Below, one piece after another: positions 24,617-35,248 of a stretch of 64,000 nt of DNA. This stretch comes from Bimuria novae-zelandiae CBS 107.79 (Eukaryota > Ascomycota > Dothideomycetes > Pleosporales > Didymosphaeriaceae): contig ML976699.1 in NCBI GenBank assembly GCA_010015655.1, positions 248,001-312,000 on the forward strand. Reading direction: 5' to 3'. Under the pieces are notes generated by a model. That model was given only the letters and a program-made list of their open reading frames with translations, was not told the origin of the DNA and made no database searches. The translations under genes and the position numbers were made by a program. Each line of letters opens with the position of its first letter. Position 1 is the stretch's first letter.

Positions 24617-27575
24617 ACTGTACGCCCGCTTTAAAGGCGAAAAACAACCCACATCAAGTAGCTGCAAGAGGTGTAATAAGTGTAGAGGCATATAGAGAAT
24701 AATAATCTTCTGTTCCTTATAGTATTTATAGAATTCGTGTGAGCAGTAGCTCTCGTGACTATCTATAATTAGTAGCTAGTGTGCACCTAAACTACGCGCC
24801 TTAGTATAGGTATTAAAGTGCCTTAGCTAGGTAAGGCTAAGCTTATTTAACGTCTAGCTATTAGGACTGACTTTAATAACCCAGTCTTAGGGTAGATTGT
24901 AGAACTAGGACGTGATTAGAACCTTGCTAGGAAGATAAGAAAGGGTAGCAGAGCCTAGCCTTTAGCGCTAACACCTTAGATATTAGTAACCTACCTATAG
25001 TTACTAGGTTAAATCTTCTTTAGGTTGCTTCGCTTTTTAGAGCCTGTAAAGACTATCTAACCCTGTATTACCCCTATTATAAAGCCTGTCTCGTCGAAGT
25101 TGTACGTGTCGTCATCAGCAATACCGTACTTAGCCTTAGTATTAATAACTAGCTCAAACTAGGGCGTTATAATACATAAATCTTCGTTTAGGGCTTGCTA
25201 ATAATTATATAGATAGCTTTTTTAAAGCTTAATTTCTAGCGTACGCGTCTTAAGCCTGTCTACCTAGTGCTTACTAATAGGCTATCTACCGCGCTTAGCA
25301 AGTAGATTATTAGCTATATCTTAGACTATATCCCTTATTACACCTATTCCTCGCTAGTTAAGCTTAAGTATACGTCGGACTAGAGCCTCCTCCTCTAGCT
25401 TAGTTAGCTTCTTTAAGTTGGGCTCGTAATCGCGTTAAGAGAGGGCTCCTTAGCGTTGTTATTATACTATTATTTAAGGCACGCTAAAGGCTATAATAAC
25501 GCATCTTTTACTCTTATCGTAATCTTTAATTATAGCTTAAATAGTAAGCTATAGTACGCTTTTAGTATAAGGTTATTACGCGTTATGTTATGATGGCATT
25601 ATAGTATAAGCTAGAGGTGGGCTGCATTTAGCAAAGTTGGCCCGCTCGGTGGGGTTGGCCCGCTCGGTGGTGAACCACGTTACGCTATACTAACTTTTTT
25701 TAAGCTTATAGTGCTGTAAGCTTCCTAGAAAGTAAAAAGCTTTAACTTAGGCCTTAAAGTGCTATTAGCATCCTTTTCGTGTGCACTGCCACCATTTGGC
25801 ATGCTCGTGCTATTCTTATATCGTGACTTGGCGTAGGTAATGCTTCGGAGGTCCTTATAACTTCTTCGCGAGCCAGTAGGCATCCCATGCGTGCGGTCCC
25901 TAGACGATCACCTTTGCCTTATATTAAGACAAGTGGTGTAGCGTGCTATTACACATCTAGCAGGTGTTATCTACTAGTTATTAAAAGATCTAGTATTCGT
26001 GGAGGGTTTTTTGTTCCTCCCCCTATTCTTTTACTAGTTCTGGGATTTCTTGCGTAAGATCCACCTCGTTAGTTTCCGCTAGCGTGAGAGTGACCATAGC
26101 TACTCTTAGGAGATTAGTCGTATTAACCTTAGTCTCCTGGCCTTCGCAGTCCTTGGCGAAGTGACCCTGTTTGCTATATTAGAGGCAAGCCTTATCCTTA
26201 AATCTTCGTTCTTACTCTTCCTGCGAGATGCCACCCTTGCCCTAGTAACCTTTCTTTAGTTTGTACGGTTGCCTTCTACCGTTTTTCTTTTTATACTATT
26301 AGGCTTTATTAGTCATGATGACGTCTCCATCCTTGTCTTAGATAGGTCGACTGGTTGTTCCCTTTTTTATAAACATACGACCGCCATATTTCTTCTTTAG
26401 TTTTTATTTATAGAGGTAATTATCTACTTAGATAGTATTAGTTATAAGTTCCTTTAGGTAATTTGCTTTTTATTAGTGCATTAGTTTATCTTTAACAGTT
26501 TCTTTTAGCCTATTATAGTAGGTAATTATAAGCGGGGCTTCTCCCTAACTATTAAGTTTTACTATAATCTACTTAAATTTTAGTATATAGAAAACTACTA
26601 ATCTTTCCTATCGTAGGCGTTATAGTTATATTTTAGCCTAGTATTCTTTATTAATTATACTAAATATTTTTTATAGTCTTGTAAAAGGCTTTTTAGTCCT
26701 TAAAGGTTTCTTTTATAGCATTTAACTTATAGTCCTTAAGTTGCTTATTCTCGAGATAGTTATTAATTATTAGTTAGGCCTATTAAGCTACTTTATCCTA
26801 TATGTTTATGCAGGCGACTAAGATCTTATCTTATTCTATATTAAACCTTCCTAGGTTATAGCGGATAAATAGTTCTATCTATATTAAGAATGTTTCTGGG
26901 TGACCCTTTTTAGTGTAGGGTTTAGGTTTTAAGATTTTTAGTTAATGCTTCGCATCCTCCTATTTCTCTACTTTTATAGCTATTTTATTAATAATTTCTT
27001 AAAGTTGCGTAATTTGTTTAGCTTACTCCTCTATAACCTCTTTTACGGATTTTTCCGGGGTTGGCACTCTGACTAGTACATTTATAGGTCCCGCCATGTC
27101 GTACTATAGGGTAGTTAAAGTATTATAAGGCTCTTATACCTTATTTTAATCTAAGTTAGGGTAGTAAGGTATCATAGTACTTTCTAAGTTATTTAATAGT
27201 ATAAGTTGATGCGATACTTAGCGCGTGGCTAGATAATCTAATCTTATAATAAATAAAATAACTATTAGTTTATATAGGAGAGCGTACTTGCATAGAAGAT
27301 ATATAAGTTGACTACAAGGAGCATAATAAAGGAAAACTATCCTGTATATATATCCTCCTTATCCTATAGAATCCTACGATGTCCTATATCCTGGCGCCGT
27401 GGGATCCCATGGGATTTCCTAGGACGTCACGTGATTAGAGGGTTACGTGGTCCCACAGTGTCCTATGGTCTTGGCGTCTAGGACAGCCTGGGACGTTACG
27501 TAATCCTGAGGTGGGGCCCGGATGCCGTCATAAGGCTCTCCGTCCCACCGTCGAGTTCTGGATCGTAACAGCTTA

Positions 27576-27761
27576 ATTTTATAAAATTTTAGTAATTTAT
27601 TAAATACCCCACTATTATACTGTTAACTATTATTATTAATTTTTAATATAACTTCTAGCGACGTTAGCGTATTAAGTTTTTTTTTAAAAATTATTAAATT
27701 TTTATTATTATTAAATAGTTTTTTATTAAATAATTATTTACATATAGAGTTTTCTAGCATT
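27576..27761. other. AT-rich sliver between Gypsy-4 and Gypsy-2
   Basis: Very AT-rich with poly-T runs and no recognisable feature. It continues on the other side of Gypsy-2 at 34514, since the two elements split one older sequence. Confidence 0.5.
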
Positions 27762-27766
27762 ATAAG

Positions 27767-28244
27767 TGTTAAGTCCCTACGGGTAGCTAATCCGTAAGTA
27801 GTTAGGGTTGGTTCTCGGGCAGGAATACTTGTTAGGCAAGAAAGGGGTATTGACTGCTTAAGCTGGTTAATGGGGTTGTCGGTATTAAGAGGACGTAGGA
27901 GTCACAATCAAATCGACGAGAGCCTGAGTCAAATCCAAACGATAGATTGATAAACAGGTTGAACACGAGGTGGAAGAGTCCATCCTCATGTTCCTATATA
28001 CTTAGCATGCTCGACTTGCTCGACTCGAGCAGAGCGAGCACAGCCTTGGCCTTATGCACCTGCTCGACTTGCTCGCTTCGAGCAGAGCGAGCACAGCCTT
28101 GGCCTTATGCACCTGCTCGACTTGCTCGCTTCGAGCGCTTCGAGCAGTCACGTGACCTGCCCATTGCTGTGCCACCATTGGCTCCCATAAGACCATGTCC
28201 GTCTCAGAATGTTAGCCTGGTGATGCTAAATACAGATCCTAACA
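27767..28244 (-). repeat. Gypsy-2 3' LTR with an expanded tandem repeat
   Basis: In the minus direction it starts TGTTAGGATCTGTATTTAGC and ends CTTAACA. A unit of about 53 bp containing GCTCGACTTGCTCG and CAGCCTTGGCCTTATGCACC occurs once more than in the 5' LTR. A GTCACGTGAC palindrome lies at 28147-28156. Confidence 0.95.
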
Positions 28245-28342
28245 TCATCCCCTCTCTCCGACGATTCGTCCCCGAATCACATAACCTGTCTTACCAAACG
28301 GATAAAGTTCGGTTGCCCCGCTTCTTAGTGCGTTTTGCCACA

Positions 28343-28846
28343 ATGTCTTCCGCCAAAGCCCGCGCTATCCGTCTCAGTCTCGAAACTCGCCGCAACGGTG
28401 TTGTTTGTCCCATCTCTTGCGACCGTTGCTTACTTTCCGGCTCTAAGTGTATTATTATGCCGTCGTCCAATCCCAACGCCCGTCTAAAGTGTTCCGAGTG
28501 TATCCGTGCGCAAAAGCCTTGCGTAAACTTGTCATGGGCCTCTTTAGACAAGACTCGTGATGAGTATAAAAAGAAGGTGGATGCGGATGAGAAATTGTTA
28601 GCAAAAGTGTTAATACGTCTTCTGCGAAATAAGAAAATACTACAGCAGGCTAAAGAGCGTGCTAAGAGGAAGGCGCAATGCCTCATGTCCGAAATGGATG
28701 CTACCGGGGAGTTAGAGGCAGAGGCTGCGTCAGAGGATTGTCCTACCGTGGCGGCCACTGTTAGCTTTTCTCCTTTAATGTGGTCGACACTAGGGTTGCT
28801 AGATAATTACTCTAGTACATCGCCTACAACTACAAGCGGCTCTTAG
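28343..28846 (+). CDS. Intact antisense ORF of Gypsy-2: Zn2Cys6-like protein with coiled coil
   Basis: A 167-residue frame on the strand opposite to gag-pol, between the pol stop (28875-28877) and the 3' LTR. ATG 28343 was chosen (GCCACAATGT, a good context) although the frame is open back into the LTR. Residues about 34-68 read CDRC-x6-C-x13-C-SE-C-x6-C, i.e. CX2CX6CX13CX2CX6C; the fungal Zn2Cys6 cluster has this arrangement with a usual loop of 5-12. A Lys-rich helical region follows (KTRDEYKKKVDADEKLLAKV, later AKERAKRKAQ), then an acidic, Ser-rich tail. It has no internal stop, although its Trp and Gln codons are typical RIP targets and the gag-pol of the same element has stops. Decayed counterparts lie at the same place in Gypsy-1, -3 and -4. 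Function unknown; nucleic-acid binding is inference. Confidence 0.8.
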   Translation: MSSAKARAIRLSLETRRNGVVCPISCDRCLLSGSKCIIMPSSNPNARLKCSECIRAQKPCVNLSWASLDKTRDEYKKKVDADEKLLAKVLIRLLRNKKILQQAKERAKRKAQCLMSEMDATGELEAEAASEDCPTVAATVSFSPLMWSTLGLLDNYSSTSPTTTSGS

Positions 28847-28874
28847 GTATGTTCCTGTGGTACCGTTAGAGTAA

Positions 28875-31800
28875 TTATTTACAGTTCGCTAAGTTCCTTT
28901 CAGGTTCCCATATATTCTCACTATGTGGGTATCCTTTCCACTTGATAAGGTACGTGCGTGGCTGATTTATATGTTACAGTATCTTTTCGACTTCAAATTC
29001 GGTTTCTTCCTCTGGCTAGTAATAGAAGGTGGTCTCGACTAGTGTCTCTAGGTCGGCGGGTTCCAATCGGTCTATATGGAATATCGGGTGTATCTTGGCG
29101 TCTGGTGGTAATTCCAATCGGTAGTTAACCGGTGATATTTGTTCTAAAATAAAAAATAGTCTGACCTTAACATGATCCAGCTTCTTGTGCTTTTTCTTCT
29201 GGGTTCAAAGATTTTTCGTAAGCAGATATGCTTTATCCCCCTTCTTCAGCTAAGGTGCCGTTTTTCGTTTCTTGTTAGTATAGGAAATGCTTTGCTATTA
29301 AGCTTTCTCGAGGTTTCTTCGGAGTTGTTCGTGTATTTTCTTCATGTTTTCTGCCATGTTGATGGCTTCTTCCGTTTTAATCGTTGTAGGAAATACTTAA
29401 TTAAAGAGATGTAGGTGTCTTTTATAGTTTATATAAAATAGTGTGTATCCTGTTGCTGCTAATACCTTGTTGTTATATGCTAATTATACTATAAGTAATA
29501 ATAAAATCTAGTTATTTTTCTAGTTATTGCAATAGATGCGTAGGTACGTTTTAATCGTTTAATTCGTACGTTCTGTCTGTCCGTCCGTCTGTGGGTAATA
29601 GGCTGTTGATAACTTCCGTTTCGTTTTAATAAGTGCCATAAGGGTTGTCCAGTAGTTTAATGTGAAGAGTTTGTCTCTATCGCTAATAATTGTCTTTGGA
29701 ATGCCATGGTGTCGTATAAGTCGATCTAGGATGAGAAACGCGAGTTCCTTAGCCGTAGTTATTTTTTAACATAGTAGTAGTTCCACGTATTTGGTGAATC
29801 TGCATATGATTACTAATATCGAGTCGTAGCTTATTCCTGTTGCTAAGTCTTTTGACTTGGGTAATCTAGTTATAAAGTCCATTGCGATATCTTCCTATAG
29901 TGTTGTTAGAATTTGAATTGCTTGCATCTTACCGTACTTAAGGTAAGTGGCATGCTTATTTCTTTGGCAGTCTGCGCACTTGCGTATGTACGTTATTACT
30001 ACTTCTTTAATTCCTTAGAATGTGTAGTTTTGTTGGATAAGTTCCATTGTCTTCTTAATTCCTAGATATCCATATACTAGGTTATTATGGTATTATCGTA
30101 TAACCTCTATCTATTGTTCCTTGGGTACTTCTCGTGTAAGTACAAGGAGTTAATTAAGTTCTACCGTAGGTTCTAAAGAACCGTTAGAATGTTGCTTTAG
30201 TATTGCGGAGTAGGTTTTAACTTTATCTCCTGTAAGGTCGTGTTGTTGGCTAAGTGCGTCTACTCGTCCATTTTCTTTACCAAGTGTATATATAATCTTA
30301 AATTTATATTATCTAAGCGTTTCTAACTATCTTGCTTATCGTGGCGTAAGTTCTTTCGTAGTTGTAAAGCGTGTAAGGTTCTTATAGTTTGTAAAAATCT
30401 TAAGTGTAGAGTAGCTAAGAGCGTAGATTCTCTAGTGCTTTAACGTTTTAACAATTGCGTATAGTTCTTTGTCGTGTACGTCATATCGTGCTTCCGTGTC
30501 GGTGAATTTGCATGAGTAGTATGCAATAGGGTGCCATTTACCATCTTTCTCTTACTTCGCGCAAGCGCCTATCGCGAGGTCACTTACGTCTGTTTCAATT
30601 CGTAGTGGTTTTCTATCCCTAAAGTGGATAAGTACTGGTGGCATAATGCATGCGGTTTTTAAGAGTTAGAACGACATTCCACACTCTACAGTCCATGCGA
30701 ATAGTGTGTCTTTTCTTATAAGGTTTATAAGTAGTATCGTAATTTTTGCGTAATCTTTAATAAATTATCGATTAAATCCACAGAATCCTAAGAATTCTTA
30801 GATATTTTTCGCTATCTTTAGTATTAGCTAGTTCTTAATGCATTCAATTTTGTCAGGTGCGACTTTGATTCCTTCTATACTAATAACGTGTCCTAGGAAT
30901 TTAAGTCGTGTTACGTGCCACTTGCACTTCTTTAGCTTAATTCTAAGGTGTGCCTTATCTAATGCTATTAACACTATCTATATATACGGAACATAATCTG
31001 AATCGTTCTTAGAGTAAACAAGTATATCGTCCATGTATGCGATAACGAATATGTCTAGATAGTTACGAAGTACGTAGTTAACTAGTGCTTAAAAATTCGC
31101 CAGTGCGTTAGTGAGTCTAAAAGGCATAACTATATATTCGAATAATCCGTAGCGTGACCTAAACACTGTCTTCCACTCGTTACCTTCCTTAATTTATATA
31201 AGGTAGTATCCATCTTATAAGTCTATTAGTGTAAAGCGTTTTGCTCTTAAGAGTCAGTCTCTTAATTCTAAGATATTTAGTAGTGGGTATTAATTTTTAA
31301 TCGTCATATCGTTAATCTTCTAATAGTTAATACATGGTCGTGGTGTGCCGTCTTTCTTTATAACAAACATGAAAGGGCTAGCTGCTAGTGACTTCGATGG
31401 TCGTATATATCCTTTCGCGAGATTTGTCTCGATGAATTCTTTCTCTTGCTGGAGTTCTTTTCCAGTTTTACCATATAGTGGTCCAAAGGGTGGCGTTTTC
31501 CCTTCTACTAGGTCTATCGCTAGATCCCAGGGCTAATGTTCTGGAAGGTTTGCTTTTCCTTCTCTCTCGGTGAACATATGATTCCATGCTTGATAGCATT
31601 CTGGAATTTTATGGTTTATGCTTTCATCCATCTTCTTGCGCTCTGTGACCTGGTGGTTCCTGCCAGCGTCTGCCAAGGGTTTCTTCCGTTTTTCGACTGT
31701 CCGTCGCGAGACTATAGTGTTAATAGCTCTCTTATCTACTATTATGCTCTATTAATGCGTAGGCTTTACTTATAATACATAATTATAGCGCTTAAAGAAT

Positions 31801-34066
31801 AGCTTCTTTCCTTCTTAGTTAATTATAGGATTGTGCTTCCTTAACTAGGGTAGTCCTAAAATCACGTCGTGATTAGCTTCCTCAATAATATCAAGGGTAA
31901 TTAATTCCTAGTGTCTATAGATCGTGAGGGTAGTTTCGACCTCGTATTTAATTATTACTTTGCCGGGCATTAGTTGTCTATTCGCGACATAAATAGCATA
32001 GGGTATGGCCTTCTTGCGCTCATAAAGTCCTGCTCTATTAAGTGCTTTTCTTAACACATAGCTTTCCTGTGCTCCTAAGTCCAGCATGGCTTTCATCCAT
32101 GTTTCTTTAAGCTATACCGGTAGCTTAATTAATGCCTAACCGTTTATAACATTTAGTTCTTTGAAGGCGTCTTCCCTCCTAAGTCTAGGTCTAAAAAAGA
32201 CATCTGTTCCATAGGTGGCTTTATAGGGTTAAGGTGTCCTTCCTTCTTCTTCTCCTAAGGCTGCTGCTAGCCCTTCTCTAAGAGAGCTTCACCGTTTTCT
32301 TTCTTCGTTACCGTTTTAATCCTAAGGGTCGTAGTCCCTTTCGGTATGCGATTAAACCCATGCTTTCCCTTTTGCTCCTTATATTCCTTATAATTAGGGT
32401 GTAAGCATGTTTGCCATTTGTTAGATGCATATTTTCTATTAACTAGTAGTAATATTGCTTAGTTTAGTGCTTAGTTAAAATATAGAAAGTATCGCTTTTC
32501 GCGTTTATCCTAGAGGTAAACGTTATAATAGGTAATAAGGCAGTTAAACCACTCCCATCTACATTATTAGTACGTTCGGGGAAAATAACTATATTCCTTA
32601 GCTTGGTAATAAATAGTATATTAGTCTTCTCCGCAGAGGGTCCATCGTATGGTCTCATGCGTAGGATTACGGTGGTCCAGGTCGTACTGTGGTTCGTAGT
32701 TCGGGCTTTCGTTTGGGTATTTCTTCTTGGGGTCTTCGTTTTTGTAGCGAGCGTCTGCCCATTCTCGTGTTATCTTACTAACCAAGTCAGGTCGGTAAGC
32801 ATGATAGAATGCGGCTTTATAGTCTGGGTCTTGTCATTCTACTATTATAAAACCAAAGTCTCCTTCTCGAGGTTGGTGTTTTTCTAAGAAGTCGAAAACA
32901 TTCGTCGTCTTACTAGTAACTAGCTTGTTCTAGCTAGGGTGAAGAGTAGAAGATTAAGGTATTAGCTTTATCTCTTCCTCGTCTAAACCTTTATATGTAT
33001 CCTCGTAGAGTTGCGAGTCAGGCGAGTCTAATCGCTCTAAGTCTTTGTCTAGGATGTTAGATTGCTTAATAGAGGGTATTACCTGCTATTCTTCGTTGGT
33101 TACTTTTGTGTTACCGTTGGTAAGTACGTTTAACTGTCTAATAACCTTGTTCCTAGATCTGCAGTTCCTGGCGATGTGGCCTGGTTTGCTATATATGAAG
33201 CATTTACGCGTCTCGGTCCCCTGTCGTCGGGTTCTATCTGAGATACGTTGGTTAGGCTTTTGGAAGCCTATAGCCTTTCCTGTTCCCTTTTCTAGGTTAT
33301 TAAACTAGACATCTTTTATAGGTTGGGGTCCGTAGTAGTTGCGTTGCTGGCGTCGAGGTGTTTTTAGCGGCGCTCTGTAGACTACAGGTGCCTGTTATCC
33401 AAAACTAACGTTTCTTGGGTTCTTGCGTAGTTCTTCTTGCAATGCAAACCATTCCCTATTAATGCGGATGGTCTCTTCGTATAGTTCTTCCAAGGTCTCT
33501 ATTTTTGCACCACTGCGCAGGAGTTCTTCGCGCACATTACGTTTAAGGCCTTATTTATACATCGTTTTAAGAGATTTATCCTCCTAGTCGAGTTGCACGG
33601 CGTACTTGCGGAATTCGACTATATACTTGGCTATAGATTATTGCTGTCGGATTATTTAGATTGCCTGCTCTACGATAGCGGTTTTGTTAGCAATTCTAAA
33701 TATCTATTAGAGGCATTTCTTGAAGTTAGCGTAGTCCTTAATAATGTTGATAGCATCTTTGTTACGGTTGATGTAGTCTTTATCCTCGTTGTCGTGATCC
33801 ATGTCCAGGTACTTGACTAAGTAAGGATAGATCCATTCTTTAGCGCTTCCTCGTATGTAAGTCGCTGCGAAGATAACTTTCTTCTTGTCTTTAAGGTCTT
33901 AGTTCTAGTCGAAGAAGTAGAGGTCTAGCTATAAAAGCTAGGTGTCAAGGAGACTACAATTACCATCATATAAATTGGGTTTGTGCGCCTTGTTCTTGCC
34001 ATCCCCCATAGGGGTGACATGGTTGTCCGAAGCCATGGAAGAGTTAGGGGTCCTAGTAGTATTCAT
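28875..34066 (-). pseudogene. gag-pol: Gypsy-2 gag-pol with scattered stops; catalytic motifs mostly kept
   Basis: Gag starts at ATG 34066, 18 bp inside the 5' LTR, reading MNTTRTPNSSMASDNHVTPM. The zinc knuckle at 33161-33202 reads CFIYSKPGHIARNC: the second Cys is Tyr. Protease follows (LDLGAQ near 32085, where LDSGAQ is expected), then reverse transcriptase with an intact YMDD (31026-31037), RNase H, integrase with an intact core (MDFITRLP, SDRDK, YYPQTDGQTER) and a chromodomain ([20 protein letters not shown], near 28890-28960). Stops are mainly TAG/TAA for Trp/Gln. The chain ends at TAA 28875-28877. It is the least decayed chromovirus coding region here but still cannot make a full polyprotein. 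Confidence 0.92.
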
Positions 34067-34083
34067 GTTAAGGGTGTTTAAGA

Positions 34084-34508
34084 TGTTAAGTCCCTACGGG
34101 TAGCTAATCCGTAAGTAGTTAGGGTTGGTTCTCGGGCAGGAATACTTATTAGGCAAGAAAGGGGTATTAACTGCTTGAGCTGGTTAATGGGGTTGTCGGT
34201 ATTAAGAGGACGTAGGAGTCACAATCAAATCAACGAGAGCCTGAGTCAAATCCAAACGATAAATTGATAAACAGGTTAAACACGAGGTGGAAGAGTTCAT
34301 CCTCATGTTCCTATATACTTAGCATGCTCGACTTGCTCGACTCGAGCAGAGCGAGCACAGCCTTGGCCTTATGCACCTGCTCGACTTGCTCGCTTCGAGC
34401 GCTTCGAGCAGTCACGTGACCTGCCCATTGCTGTGCCACCATTGGCTCCCATAAGACCATGTCCGTCTCAGAATGTTAGCCTGGTGATGCTAAATACAGA
34501 TCCTAACA
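34084..34508 (-). repeat. Gypsy-2 5' LTR
   Basis: 425 bp, TGTTAG..TTAACA in the minus direction, with GTCACGTGAC at 34411-34420. It differs from the 3' LTR by G/A or C/T changes and by lacking one 53-bp unit. Gag begins 18 bp downstream, leaving little room for a tRNA primer site (reverse complement of 34067-34083, TCTTAAACACCC..). Confidence 0.94.
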
Positions 34509-34513
34509 ATAAG

Positions 34514-35248
34514 CTTTTAAATTATTTAAGGTTTTTTATCCTTAAAGTAATTATTAATATATATTAACATTGTTATTATTAACGCCGTTATCGCCCTTTA
34601 GTAAAGGACCTTCCTTTATAGGTCCTTCCTTTATAGGTCCTTCTTCTATGGGTCCTTTCTCTATGGATCCTTCCTTCTCTATGGGCCTTTCTTCCTCTAT
34701 AGGTCCTTCCTCCAGGCCTGCAAATCGTAGGAAGCGTAAGGATGCCCTTTATAAGGCGTTTTTGCGTTTCCTTAGAGGGTTATAGCTAGCGTTAAACACC
34801 TTTAAAGCCTTCCTTTTGTAAGTACTTAGCATTATATATTTACTATAGGTAACTTATTACCTATTTTTACTTCTTAGGAAGTTAATTTTCCTCTATTATA
34901 TTATTACTTATATAAAATTTGTATATACGGCGATGAAAGCGGGGAAGGCGATTACCTAACAACGGTGCAGCCACTCAGCGCCTGCCTGGAGTGGGTCGGG
35001 ACGGAATTCTGCACAGCATAATAGCCAATAACCCGTCGCAGAGATCTCGGCTGGCTGCAAGCCTTGTGCGAGATCAACATGAAACAAGATCTCGCTTCCC
35101 TGCGCCCGGCTCCGATGAGCTTGTCTGATGTCTGCGTGGTTCTGGTCCATGTCTCGGCGTGGGGGCTTCCGTTGTGCTGGAAATGTGGTGGTTGTTACTT
35201 CAAGATGCTTGCTTTTATCGAGATCGTTGTCCACGGTAGGCTGTACCG
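34514..35248. other. Between Gypsy-2 and Pogo-2: AT-rich relic, then an unmutated patch
   Basis: 34514-34930 is AT-rich and includes a 15-bp-type tandem repeat at about 34600-34715 (GGTCCTTCCTTTATA units) that makes a repetitive GPSFI frame. 34930-35248 has normal composition and no gene I recognise; it starts with the inverted copy of the repeat at 10652-10735. No transposon ends were found inside the patch. Confidence 0.55.
34920..35017 (-). repeat. Right copy of the repeat inverted relative to 10652-10735
   Basis: The reverse complement carries TGCTGTGCAGAATTCCGTCC, GACCCAC, and after 30 bp TTGTTAGGTAATCGCCTTCC followed by further matching sequence. Differences from the left copy are transitions, small gaps and one segment of about 25 bp. 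TA follows the outer end on this side but not on the left side. Confidence 0.65.

Larger units (their letters stand above)
18600..25599 (-). pseudogene. Pogo-4 transposase with C-terminal zinc knuckle, split by Copia-1
   Basis: The start is ATG 25599 (MPS, stop, HNA). The N-terminal half has decayed HTH motifs (EEEALVRRILKLN); the DDE core begins with YNFDETGFIIGVI (Asp codon 25092-25094, intact). Copia-1 interrupts the gene at 19322-24616. Left of it the C-terminus reads KYIQAAKTLIVREVVDLIAK and then the CCHC knuckle CGRCGEAGHNARTC at 18702-18743 (CX2CX4HX4C), complete and in normal composition. Such a knuckle is a known tail of many fungal pogo transposases. Confidence 0.88.
18535..25680 (-). 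mobile_element. Pogo-4 (Fot1-like), inserted in Gypsy-4 and split by Copia-1
   Basis: Terminal inverted repeats of about 45 bp begin ACGTGGTTCACCACCGAGCG and contain a direct internal repeat of CACCGAGCGGGCCA. TA flanks both ends (18533-18534 and 25681-25682). Net length without Copia-1 and its TSD is 1846 bp, right for a Fot1-type element. The TIRs and the C-terminal coding end kept normal composition while most of the body is RIP-decayed. Confidence 0.94.
14500..27097 (-). pseudogene. gag-pol: Gypsy-4 gag-pol, interrupted by Pogo-4 (18533-25682)
   Basis: Gag starts at ATG 27097 (MAGPINVLVRVPTPEKSVKE) and has a decayed CCHC knuckle near 26120-26200 (CL-stop-YSKQGHFAKDC, two of the expected residues lost). 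After the insert the frame goes on through protease and reverse transcriptase; the RT active site is YLDN instead of YLDD (16806-16817). RNase H, integrase and a poorly preserved chromodomain follow towards 14500. TAG and TAA stops are frequent throughout. The pogo insertion lies between the knuckle and the RT. Confidence 0.88.
13459..27570 (-). mobile_element. Gypsy-4: complete chromovirus split by Pogo-4 and Copia-1
   Basis: The LTRs are both 450 bp (13459-13908 and 27121-27570) and the 5-bp TSD GCTTA is perfect (13454-13458 and 27571-27575). The polypurine tract (reverse complement of 13909-13926) and coding direction show that the left LTR is the 3' LTR. Without the Pogo-4 insert (18535-25680 plus its TA) the element is 6964 bp. 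A solo LTR of the same family lies at 55523-55969. Confidence 0.95.
27767..34508 (-). mobile_element. Gypsy-2: complete chromovirus, least decayed in the window
   Basis: The LTRs are 478 bp (27767-28244) and 425 bp (34084-34508), differing by a 53-bp tandem expansion and several transitions. TSD ATAAG is perfect (27762-27766 and 34509-34513). The polypurine tract is the reverse complement of 28245-28259 and the 5' LTR is the right one. The element carries gag-pol on the minus strand and an intact ORF on the plus strand. It is related to Gypsy-1, but its LTR U3 region and antisense ORF are quite different. Confidence 0.96.

Noticed and set aside
27947..28342. Upstream extension of the antisense ORF of Gypsy-2 into the LTR (299-residue frame)
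   Set aside because: The first 132 codons translate LTR tandem repeats and polypurine-side sequence; the Cys-rich protein has a better start at 28343, matching the starts in the other elements.
34570..34785. Repetitive GPSFIGPS frame
   Set aside because: It translates a short tandem repeat in AT-rich DNA; no start context, no family.
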